Shown here piece by piece: positions 10,154 through 16,804 of a DNA stretch of 55,624 nucleotides. Under the pieces are notes generated by a model that searched no databases, was not told where the DNA came from, and was given only the letters and a program-made list of their open reading frames with translations. The stretch covers positions 1 to 55,624 of the forward strand of contig CAJWZU010000014.1 in assembly GCA_913050115.1 (NCBI GenBank). The letters are read 5' to 3'. Each line of letters begins with the position of its first letter. Positions within the stretch are counted from its first letter, which is position 1. The translations under genes and the position numbers were made by a program. This DNA comes from an uncultured Cellvibrionales bacterium (GTDB lineage: Bacteria; Pseudomonadota; Gammaproteobacteria; Pseudomonadales; Cellvibrionaceae).

Positions 10154-10651
10154 ATGACTGTTTCTGATATTGGTTCTTCATCCCATCCGCTAATTGGTGC
10201 ACCAGCGCCTGACTTTAGCCTTCGAAATCAATCCGGCGATGTTGTTAGTCTCGATAGTTTTTTGGGTAAAAAAACAGTCGTCTTGTACTTTTACCCTAAA
10301 GCCTCAACACCTGGCTGCACAACCCAAGCTTGCGGTATACGTGATAGTAGGGCCGAACTGGCTGCGCTAGATGTGGTCGTATTAGGAGTAAGTCCGGACC
10401 CTGAGGCTAAGCTGCAGCGCTTTATTGACAAGCAGTCTTTGAACTTTGATTTACTCTCAGATGAGGAGCTAACTATAACCAAGTCTTATGGTTGCTGGGC
10501 TCTGAAAAAGTTTATGGGTAAAGAGTTTATGGGTGTTGTGCGCACTACGTTTATTATTGGTAAAGACGGGACCTTACTTCATGTCATGGATAAATTTAAA
10601 ACTAAAACACATCATGATGATGTGTTGGGTTGGCTCCAAGGTAATCAGTAG
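10154..10651 (+). CDS. bcp: Thioredoxin-dependent peroxiredoxin (Bcp/PrxQ family)
   Basis: Bcp reduces hydrogen and organic peroxides using thioredoxin. The peroxidatic cysteine C55 and the resolving cysteine C60 lie in STPGCTTQAC, the five-residue spacing of the alpha-Bcp 2-Cys class. Other family blocks are FYPKASTPG, GVSPD, FDLLSDEE and TTFIIGKDG. The 165 residues include a few more N-terminal residues than E. coli Bcp. It is isolated on the plus strand with long untranslated flanks, which suggests single-gene transcription. Confidence 0.9.
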   Translation: MTVSDIGSSSHPLIGAPAPDFSLRNQSGDVVSLDSFLGKKTVVLYFYPKASTPGCTTQACGIRDSRAELAALDVVVLGVSPDPEAKLQRFIDKQSLNFDLLSDEELTITKSYGCWALKKFMGKEFMGVVRTTFIIGKDGTLLHVMDKFKTKTHHDDVLGWLQGNQ

Positions 10652-10837
10652 GGCTATATACCGCCTCAAGTGAAAGAGGCCAGAATTAGTGCACGGACTG
10701 CATTAGAAAGCATCAAATAAATCAATTGGTGCTTTTATACTGCATAGGTCTTGCGGTCTGATGATAAACAGGCTAATAATGAGCGTTGGCTTGTTCGGTT
10801 TAGCAGGCTTTAAAATTATGGCAAACGGAGAAGCCGG

Positions 10838-11290
10838 ATGATAAACGTTCAATCAGTAAGCTTAGCTAAGAATCGCGAACAGTTTATTGCTGGTCAAACT
10901 TACGCTACGTCAGGCGCAAAAACTTTGTTGGAGTTTCAACGACAAGCAATGTTGCCTGAACTTTCAGGCATTGCCGCTCGTGTTCTTACCGCGCTGCAAA
11001 ACCGCATAGGTCACTCTTCACTGGCTATTGCGCACTTGGCTAGCGATTTAAATCTTTCTAAGCGCACTTTACAGCGCCGCTTGCAACAGGAAGACATTAA
11101 CTTTGCTCAATTGCGCGATAAGCTGCGCTTTAATCACGCCATTAGTTATTTGATTGAGCAAAAAATCAGCATCGATTTAATTTCGTCGAATTTAGATTTT
11201 TCTGACCGCACTAGTTTTACTAATGCCTTCAAACGCTGGACTGAGTTGTCACCGAGTTTGTTTCGTAAGCTTTATCGTGACTATATATAA
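10838..11290 (+). CDS. Stand-alone AraC-type DNA-binding protein
   Basis: The C-terminal 100 residues are an AraC/XylS double helix-turn-helix: a first HTH in AIAHLASDLNLSKRTLQRRL and a second in IDLISSNLDFSDRTSFTNAF, ending with the usual RW...SPS.FR segment. At 150 residues it lacks the approximately 200-residue ligand-binding half of the related OruR/ArgR-type regulators. The first 50 residues are not a recognisable domain. ATG 10838 has GGAG upstream. It could be a constitutive regulator or the remnant of a longer gene. Its target is unknown; the neighbours give no clue. Confidence 0.75.
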   Translation: MINVQSVSLAKNREQFIAGQTYATSGAKTLLEFQRQAMLPELSGIAARVLTALQNRIGHSSLAIAHLASDLNLSKRTLQRRLQQEDINFAQLRDKLRFNHAISYLIEQKISIDLISSNLDFSDRTSFTNAFKRWTELSPSLFRKLYRDYI

Positions 11291-11317
11291 ACAGATCTAA
11301 ACTGATTGTACGTTGTC

Positions 11318-11343
11318 AAAACCTCGCTTGGCGGGGTTTTCTT
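11318..11343 (+). terminator. Rho-independent terminator after the AraC-type gene
   Basis: ACCTCGC and GCGGGGT (one T-G wobble) form a 7-bp stem with a TTG loop, followed by TTTTCTTT. It lies 31 bases after the stop. Confidence 0.7.
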
Positions 11344-11355
11344 TGTGCGGCAAAA

Positions 11356-11384
11356 TTGCTGTCGGGCTGTAAACGCTGTAAAAT
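11356..11384 (+). promoter_or_regulatory. Candidate sigma-70 promoter of yajC
   Basis: TTGCTG at 11356-11361 and TAAAAT at 11379-11384 are separated by 17 bases. The start codon at 11421 would give a leader of about 30 bases. Both boxes match the consensus at four to five of six positions. Confidence 0.55.
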
Positions 11385-11420
11385 AGCTTGCTCAAATTTG
11401 AATGTTTCCGAGGTTTTTTC

Positions 11421-11756
11421 ATGAGTTTCTTTATTTCCTCCGCTGTGGCCCAGGCCGAGTCAGCTCCCGCTCCACAGGGCGATATGATGGGTACCCTGAT
11501 AATGTTTGGCGGTCTGTTTGCTTTCATGTATTTCTTCATGATTCGCCCGCAGCGCAAGCGTCAGAAAGAACATAAGGATTTGGTCGGCAGCCTTGGCAAA
11601 GGCGATGAAGTGGTCCTCAATAGCGGTATGCTCGGGAAAATCATCAAGGTTGATGACAATTATATTGCCTTAGAGACCGGTAATAACGTTGAGCTTAAGT
11701 TCCAAAAAAGCGCCGTGAATGCGGTGCTGCCCAAAGGTACGATTAAGTCGATATAA
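11421..11756 (+). CDS. yajC: Preprotein translocase subunit YajC
   Basis: YajC is a small single-span inner-membrane partner of SecDF-YidC in the holo-translocon. The 111-residue protein has a short periplasmic N-terminus, a hydrophobic span around residues 23-43 ending in FMIRPQRKRQKEHK (the family signature), and a soluble beta domain with GKGDEVVLNSGMLGKI. ATG 11421 has CGAGG upstream; the TTG at 11388 would add residues the family lacks. It normally stands in tgt-yajC-secD-secF; here it is alone, with its own candidate promoter and a strong terminator. Confidence 0.93.
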   Translation: MSFFISSAVAQAESAPAPQGDMMGTLIMFGGLFAFMYFFMIRPQRKRQKEHKDLVGSLGKGDEVVLNSGMLGKIIKVDDNYIALETGNNVELKFQKSAVNAVLPKGTIKSI

Positions 11757-11760
11757 ACGA

Positions 11761-11800
11761 CTTGCATAAAAAAAGCCCTTCGGGGCTTTTTTTATGCAAG
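11761..11800 (+). terminator. Very strong, symmetric terminator after yajC
   Basis: The 40 bases form a perfect 18-bp palindrome: CTTGCAT, seven A, GCCC, a TTCG tetraloop, GGGC, seven T, ATGCAAG. It works as a terminator on both strands. Confidence 0.92.
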
Positions 11801-12301
11801 CAAGTTAATTGTGTTCAGCTTTCCAAAAAATTTAAGTTTGCGCAGCTGCTTACCCTTTGCAGCCACTCGACACTCTTTTGCTAAACTGGCGAGTCCTCGT
11901 GTCGGGCTTAAACGCGACTATCTTATCGGTAGCCTTTGGTCCGGTAACAAGGTGCCAATGGTGAAAATTTAAGTGGTAGCTGCGCAAAGGCAAGGCACAG
12001 ACACATTAATTACTTGTGTTGGCACTCAATCTATTTTTTGTCGTGCAACAGCGTGTGGCTGCGCTAGCGATTTTGAGGTTGAAGGTTAACGCAAAATTGC
12101 TTTTCCTAGGTACAGCGGTGTTAGGGGTTGCAGTCTGCGATAACGCCGCATTTTTTAGGTAACTTTAAAGTAGGCATTTCCTATTGGCGGCGCGAATATC
12201 TATGGCAGGGCATGTGTTTCAACTTTGATTCATTTAGCAACGACAAATATATCGTCGCAGTCTAGGCACAGCCCGCCGATACCCTGAATATGATTACTCT
12301 A
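11801..12301 (+). other. Non-coding stretch upstream of a decayed ORF
   Basis: I see no RNA gene or promoter that I can defend in this 500-base stretch. Short plus-strand frames broken by stops run through its second half and lead into the small ORF at 12302-12505. Together they look like a degenerating gene between yajC and the symporter, but no family could be recognised. Confidence 0.35.
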
Positions 12302-12505
12302 ATGGCTCGCGAGTAGAGCGTTATGCTCTATTCTATTTATACAGGCAAGGCATTTCGTCGACTTACCGGTGAGATAAAAGCAGGCACATTTTCAGCACAG
12401 AGCAATTGGGTATATATTCACAGCGATGGTATCTTTGACCACATCCTATGGCGTCAACGCTTTAATCAGTTGTTAAGCGCTCAATACATTCTTAGCGATA
12501 AGTAA
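12302..12505 (+). pseudogene. Possible gene remnant with an in-frame stop
   Basis: The frame begins at ATG 12302, meets TAG at the fifth codon (12314-12316), and can restart at ATG 12323 to give 60 residues that end 6 bases before the symporter start. The 60 residues look protein-like (aromatic-rich, with NWVYIHSDGIFDHILW), but I do not recognise a family. The open frame continues upstream of 12302 without a clear start, which suggests the 3' end of a decayed gene rather than an intact small gene. A short real leader-type ORF cannot be excluded. Confidence 0.3.
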
Positions 12506-12511
12506 AATACT

Positions 12512-13876
12512 ATGCAGCAATTTTTAATGTCATTTGATTCAGTGTTGTCAGTGATCAACAGCTATGTTTGGGGGCCTTGGATGCTGGCTCTTATTCTAGG
12601 CACTGGCTTGCTATTGATGGTGCGTTTACGCGGACTGCCTCTCTTGAAAATTGGCTATGGCTTTCGCCAGCTTATAGCCGGCCGCAAGAATGCCGGAGAG
12701 GGAGAAATAAGCCCTTTTAATGCCTTAATGACGTCGCTGGCGGCCACTATTGGTACCGGTAATATCGTTGGTGTTGCCACCGCTATTGGTATTGGTGGGC
12801 CCGGCGCACTGTTCTGGATGTGGTGCAGTGCCCTGCTGGGCATGGCCACTAAATACGCCGAAGCGGTATTGGCGGTGCGCTATCGCGAAAAAAATTCTGA
12901 AGGTCACTTTTTGGGTGGTCCTATGTACTACATTAAAAACGGCTTGGGCAAAAAGTGGCTGTGGCTGGCGGGTACGTTTGCCTTTTTTGCCATGCTGGCC
13001 GGCTTCGGTATTGGTAATAGCGTTCAAGCAAACTCGGTAGCTGATGCTGTAGAGGGAGCCTTCGGCATTCCTGACTACGTCAGTGGTATCGTTATGATGG
13101 CGCTGGTTGGGTTGGTGTTAATTGGCGGTATTAGTCGCATATCCTCTGTTGCTGGCGCGCTGGTGCCAGCAATGTCGCTAATTTATGTGGCTGCTGGCCT
13201 TTTGGTGCTATTACTCAATGCTTCCGAGCTCCCCGCGGCCTTAATACAGGTGGTGAGCAGTGCCTTTACCGGGCAGGCTGCGGGTGGTGGTTTTGTTGGG
13301 GCGAGTATTGCTATGGCGATTCAGTTTGGTGTCGCGCGCGGTGTTTTCTCAAATGAAGCGGGCTTGGGCAGTGCACCCATCGCTCATGCTGCAGCCGCTA
13401 CGGACAGTCCTGTTCGTCAGGGTGTTGTGGCCATGCTAGGGACTTTTATTGATACTCTGGTTATTTGTACAATAACTGGTCTTGCGATTGTGGTCACTGG
13501 TGTTTGGAGCGGGGCGGCCAAAGGAGCGGCCATGTCACAGGCTGCTTTTGCTTCGTCTTTGCCCGGAGGTGAAGTGATTATTTCATTAGCCTTAGTGCTT
13601 TTTGCCTTTACCACTATTTTGGGCTGGAGTTTTTACGGCGAGCGCGCTGCGCAATATCTGTTCGGCCGCAAAGCTGTTTTTCCGTTTCGCTTATTGTGGG
13701 TTGCCGCCGTCCCAGTCGGAGCTGTGGTCGAGATGGATCTAGTCTGGAAGCTGGCCGACACCCTGAATGCCTTAATGGCAATTCCCAATTTAATAGCGTT
13801 AATACTCTTGTCGGGCGTGGTGGTAAAATTAACTAATGATTACTTTAGCGCTGTTACCGATAAAGGTGACTTGTAG
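12512..13876 (+). CDS. Alanine/glycine:cation symporter (AGCS family)
   Basis: This is an inner-membrane Na+ (or H+)-coupled transporter for alanine or glycine. The 454-residue protein has about 10-11 hydrophobic segments. AGCS family blocks are GEISPFNALMTSLAATIGTGN (residues 68-88), the GNIVGVATAI and GPGALFWMW region, GGPMYYIKNGL, FGVARGVFSNEAGLGSAP and ILGWSFYGERAAQYLFG. The start ATG 12512 is preceded by a weak ribosome-binding site. It is flanked by decayed sequence upstream and a 160-base gap downstream, so it is probably transcribed alone. Substrate preference cannot be read from the sequence. Confidence 0.9.
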   Translation: MQQFLMSFDSVLSVINSYVWGPWMLALILGTGLLLMVRLRGLPLLKIGYGFRQLIAGRKNAGEGEISPFNALMTSLAATIGTGNIVGVATAIGIGGPGALFWMWCSALLGMATKYAEAVLAVRYREKNSEGHFLGGPMYYIKNGLGKKWLWLAGTFAFFAMLAGFGIGNSVQANSVADAVEGAFGIPDYVSGIVMMALVGLVLIGGISRISSVAGALVPAMSLIYVAAGLLVLLLNASELPAALIQVVSSAFTGQAAGGGFVGASIAMAIQFGVARGVFSNEAGLGSAPIAHAAAATDSPVRQGVVAMLGTFIDTLVICTITGLAIVVTGVWSGAAKGAAMSQAAFASSLPGGEVIISLALVLFAFTTILGWSFYGERAAQYLFGRKAVFPFRLLWVAAVPVGAVVEMDLVWKLADTLNALMAIPNLIALILLSGVVVKLTNDYFSAVTDKGDL

Positions 13877-14035
13877 GCTAGATATTTTTCCTGAGTACAA
13901 GGTGATACCGAGCTCAAGTAGGGAGTGTAAGTTGAGTGCATGTGACTGGGTTGGTCTTATGCATTCTTGAGCCACGACATGCTACTCGTTCTGAGTGTTC
14001 ACGGTACTGACGTTACCATTGCGTAAAAGACTCGT

Positions 14036-14365
14036 TTACAGGCAGTTATCTGGCCGGGGGAGACCGGCGAGCTTGCTCGCTATCCTCGCCGGACTCGGTG
14101 GGAACAGCGTCATCAGATAGATGCTGTTGCCCTTATCTTTGCCCAGTTCTAAGCCGATGTATTTCACGAGTGGGCGCATGGCCGGCGATACTTCAAATTT
14201 ACGATAGAATGTTTGCAAAGCAGTTATGACCCGCCAGTGTTCATCTTCTAAAATTATTCCCTCTTGTTCTGCTAATTTGTTAGCAATTACAGGGCTCCAA
14301 TCACTTAGGTTTTTTAGGTATCCGTCGGGGTCGGTGTCTATCTGTAGCCCTAGTGTTGCGCTCAC
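14036..14365 (-). CDS. tusE: Sulfur relay protein TusE (DsrC family)
   Basis: TusE accepts persulfide sulfur from the TusBCD complex and passes it to MnmA for 2-thiolation of wobble U34 in tRNA-Lys, -Glu and -Gln. Family features are DPDGYLKNLSDWSP, the EHWRVITALQTFYR block, KGNSIYLMTLFPPSPA, and the C-terminal GLPRPDNCL with the persulfide-carrying penultimate cysteine. The second DsrC cysteine is absent, as in TusE proper. I place the start at GTG 14365, one base after the tusB stop, which gives 109 residues, exactly the E. coli length; a longer frame reaches to 14410. Confidence 0.88.
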   Translation of the reverse strand: MSATLGLQIDTDPDGYLKNLSDWSPVIANKLAEQEGIILEDEHWRVITALQTFYRKFEVSPAMRPLVKYIGLELGKDKGNSIYLMTLFPPSPARIASKLAGLPRPDNCL

Positions 14366-14366
14366 C

Positions 14367-14675
14367 TTAATACCAGCTCTGGATGTTTCTGTACTGACAG
14401 CAAAGTTCAACCATCTCGTTCATGCTGATTAGCGTCATCTCTTCGAGCAAGTTGCTATTGAGTCCGCGGGCGCGCAAATCTTCTTTTAGGGCGTAAATCT
14501 TTACGCCATTTTTGACTGTTTTCTGAAGCTGCATGTGGGCGGGACTAGTCTTTAGTGCACCATAACAGCCATCTTCAATAAGTATTAAGCTGTGATTGCA
14601 TCCAATGACCTCCAAGCACTGCGAAAGAGTTTGCTGGCTGAAAGGTGATTTATTGACAGTATGTAGTGTTGGCAT
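14367..14675 (-). CDS. tusB: Sulfur relay protein TusB (DsrH family)
   Basis: TusB is the small subunit of the TusBCD heterohexamer that takes sulfur from TusA. The 102-residue protein begins MPTLHTVNKSPF, as the family does, and has ILIEDGCYGAL, KIYALKEDLRARGL and the closing MVELCCQYRNIQSWY typical of TusB/DsrH. It lies between tusC and tusE in the order tusD-tusC-tusB-tusE on the minus strand; the stop is one base from the tusE GTG, implying translational coupling. Confidence 0.88.
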   Translation of the reverse strand: MPTLHTVNKSPFSQQTLSQCLEVIGCNHSLILIEDGCYGALKTSPAHMQLQKTVKNGVKIYALKEDLRARGLNSNLLEEMTLISMNEMVELCCQYRNIQSWY

Positions 14676-14693
14676 AGGCTGAGTGTTTTTTGT

Positions 14694-15068
14694 TTAGAAA
14701 CTGAGCAGCTGGTCTTGCTGTCCCATAAGTTCGCAAATCTCATTGTTGTTGAGAGCTTTGACTGGTATGACTAAGTCGTCTGCGGTTAAGCCTCGCTCAG
14801 CGAGCGCGCTAGCCTGCAGGTATATATCTTTAATGTCGTACATCGACAATACTGGCAGCGTTGCTGATATATTCTTTTGTCGTCCTGCCTCGGGTTGTTG
14901 CTCTTTTTTGAGCTGGAATACACCATCCCCCATAAATAGCAGACCAAGGTCCTGTTCGTAAGCTGATGCGGCCAGAAGGGCGTCCAGGCACTCTTTAGCC
15001 ATGGCACATCCATAGGGAGCCTTGCGGCTGATAAAAAGTATTTTTTTGGTGGCTAGCTTACTGCTCAC
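14694..15068 (-). CDS. tusC: Sulfur relay protein TusC (DsrF family)
   Basis: TusC is the structural subunit of TusBCD. The 124-residue protein has the DsrE-like fold pattern: KKILFISRKAPYG at the start, ECLDALLAASAYEQDLGLLFMGDGVFQL, then ALAERGL and NNNEICELMGQQDQLLSF at the end. It begins 2 bases after the tusD stop and is followed by tusB after 18 bases. Confidence 0.9.
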   Translation of the reverse strand: MSSKLATKKILFISRKAPYGCAMAKECLDALLAASAYEQDLGLLFMGDGVFQLKKEQQPEAGRQKNISATLPVLSMYDIKDIYLQASALAERGLTADDLVIPVKALNNNEICELMGQQDQLLSF

Positions 15069-15070
15069 AT

Positions 15071-15463
15071 TTAGGCTCCAAAGGTGATAACTCGATCACT
15101 ATTAACGCAGGCGTCTACGAGTTGCCCTAAACCAGACAGTTCAAAAGGCGCACCTAAATTATCGACTTCTTTACTGTAGCGCTTGGCCTCACTCTGATCA
15201 AGAATACCCCGCCGCAAAGCAGCCGCTATGCATACGACCAGATCAAGCGAGTACTGATCGGCGAGTGTTTGCCAGTCTTGGTGGAGATTGATTTCGTCTT
15301 GCGGGGGGCTGATAAGCCTGGAGCCATTGTGTACGCCGTCGCCGTAAAAAAATACGCGGTGGACCTCATGGCCGTCGGACAGTAAGGTTTGTGCGAATTT
15401 GAGCGCGGTGGCACTGGCTTGGCTGGTATAGGGCGCGGCATAGATAGCTAGGGAGAATTTCAT
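15071..15463 (-). CDS. tusD: Sulfurtransferase TusD (DsrE family)
   Basis: TusD carries the sulfur-accepting cysteine of the TusBCD complex. The 130-residue protein has LAIYAAPYTSQASATALKF, FFYGDGVHNG, and the active-site segment LVVCIAAALRRG with the conserved cysteine near residue 80. It is the first gene of tusDCBE on the minus strand. A terminator at 15481-15506 separates it from upstream yccA, so a separate tus promoter or read-through is expected. Confidence 0.9.
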   Translation of the reverse strand: MKFSLAIYAAPYTSQASATALKFAQTLLSDGHEVHRVFFYGDGVHNGSRLISPPQDEINLHQDWQTLADQYSLDLVVCIAAALRRGILDQSEAKRYSKEVDNLGAPFELSGLGQLVDACVNSDRVITFGA

Positions 15464-15480
15464 TTGTCAACTATAAATAT

Positions 15481-15506
15481 AAAAGCCCCGACAAGTCGGG
15501 GCTTTT
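15481..15506 (-). terminator. Bidirectional terminator between yccA and tusD
   Basis: AAAAGCCCCGAC and GTCGGGGCTTTT form a perfect 12-bp stem with a two-base centre. On the minus strand it follows yccA by 70 bases and ends with TTTTATATTT. It lies 18 bases before the tusD start. Confidence 0.75.
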
Positions 15507-15575
15507 ATGATCAAGATGTACGGCATGCAGTTGCAATATGAATGTCATGGGGCTGCGATGCCAGGTTAAGGGGTA

Positions 15576-16262
15576 TTAGTCGTCGTTATTCAAAAAACCT
15601 AAAATGTGCAGAAGGCTGGTAAATAAGTTGTAGATGTCTAGGTAAAGAGCAGTGGTTGCGTAAATATAATTAGTTTCACCGCCGTTAATTATGCGGCTGG
15701 TGTCAAACAGGATAAAACCTGACATCAAAAGTACCACAGCGCCGCTGATGGCTAGCCTGAACATTGAGACTTCAGCGCCAAACATTCCAGCGATCATCGC
15801 GCCTACAGCCGCAACAATAACTACGATGAGTCCGGTCATTAAAAAACCACCCATGAAACTAAAGTCTTTGCCTGTTGTTAATACATAGCCAGACAGACCA
15901 AAGAAAACCAGAGCGGTGCCGCCAAGAGCCTGCATCACTACGCTGGCGCCATTGGGCATGGCAAGATAGTAGTTCAGCATGGGACCAAGCGCAGCACCAA
16001 GCAGACCAGTAAAAGCAAATACAACCAGTAAGCCAGTGGAGCTGTTAGCCGTCTTGGGGAGCACAAACCAGACCAACACTAGGGCGGTAATACTACAAAT
16101 CATGGCGATACCGTGGCCAAAGTTGAGCGCCATTGATAGGCCGGCGGTGGCAGCACTAAAAAGTAAAGTCATACCAAGCAGCATATAAGTGTTGCGCAGC
16201 AGTTTGCTTACGGCTTCTGGTCGAGCTGAGGCTTGACGCGAATCTGTGTAGAGGTCTTGCAT
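15576..16262 (-). CDS. yccA: YccA, Bax-inhibitor-1 family membrane protein
   Basis: YccA is a seven-span inner-membrane protein that in E. coli modulates the FtsH protease and protects SecY. The 228-residue sequence is almost entirely hydrophobic after residue 30 and has the BI1 family's FILFDTSRIINGGETNYIYAT segment and the LYLDIYNLFTSLL motif near the C-terminus. ATG 16262 has GGAG immediately upstream on the minus strand; an in-frame TTG at 16274 would consume that ribosome-binding site. Its place upstream of tusDCBE matches Pseudomonas. Confidence 0.92.
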   Translation of the reverse strand: MQDLYTDSRQASARPEAVSKLLRNTYMLLGMTLLFSAATAGLSMALNFGHGIAMICSITALVLVWFVLPKTANSSTGLLVVFAFTGLLGAALGPMLNYYLAMPNGASVVMQALGGTALVFFGLSGYVLTTGKDFSFMGGFLMTGLIVVIVAAVGAMIAGMFGAEVSMFRLAISGAVVLLMSGFILFDTSRIINGGETNYIYATTALYLDIYNLFTSLLHILGFLNNDD

Positions 16263-16481
16263 TACGTTCTCCAATAAATGCAGTTAAGTATTGATTTGAT
16301 AATTATATAAAATCATTAAATCGTGCTGAGTTCATATTACAAGTCGCAAATTAAAACACAAGCAATATAGGCCTGTAACCAGAGTATATACAGAGTATAG
16401 TGCTGAAATGTTTGCTAATTGAACGCTTTGAATGATATTTCTACTGCTTATTTGATAAATGAAAAATAACGAGTTAAGCGC

Positions 16482-16509
16482 TTGTGCCAAGTTAAAACCC
16501 CTGTATAAT
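16482..16509 (+). promoter_or_regulatory. Candidate promoter of tRNA-Ser
   Basis: TTGTGC (16482-16487) and a perfect TATAAT (16504-16509) are 16 bases apart, and the mature tRNA begins 15 bases after the -10 box, so the 5' leader would be very short. Confidence 0.65.
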
Positions 16510-16524
16510 TCGTGCCACAAGATA

Positions 16525-16615
16525 GGTGGGGTGGCTGAGTGGCCGAAAGCGGCAGTCTTGAAAACTGTTGAGGGTTTGTAGCCCTCCTAGGGTTCGAATC
16601 CCTACCCCACCGCCA
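16525..16615 (+). tRNA. serT: tRNA-Ser (anticodon UGA)
   Basis: A 91-base class II tRNA with encoded CCA. The acceptor stem is GGTGGGG paired with CCCCACC, followed by the discriminator G and CCA. The anticodon loop is CTTGAAA with TGA at 16559-16561. The T-arm contains GGTTCGAATCC, and the long variable arm (GAGGGTTTGTAGCCCTC) is typical of tRNA-Ser. It reads UCA and related UCN codons. It has its own promoter and terminator. Confidence 0.95.
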
Positions 16616-16625
16616 TATTGTATCA

Positions 16626-16658
16626 AAAGGCTCTGCTTAATTGCAGGGCCTTTTTTTT
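16626..16658 (+). terminator. Terminator after tRNA-Ser
   Basis: GGCTCTGC and GCAGGGCC (one T-G wobble) form the stem around TTAATT, with AA before it and eight T after it. It starts 11 bases after the tRNA. Confidence 0.85.
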
Positions 16659-16754
16659 GCTTGATATTTAGGTCTCGCTGTTTAATGAGCGCCGTCATTG
16701 AGGCTTGGTAAATGGGTGTTAATACCCAATTCTGCGGCCACTAAATACGACGCC

Positions 16755-16792
16755 AAAAAAAAGCCGAGCTAATAACAGCTCGGCTTTTTTTT
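16755..16792 (-). terminator. Terminator after rne
   Basis: AGCCGAGCT and AGCTCGGCT pair around AATAAC, flanked by eight A and eight T, so it is bidirectional. On the minus strand it follows the rne stop by 12 bases. Confidence 0.88.
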
Positions 16793-16804
16793 GAGCGGTT
16801 TTTG

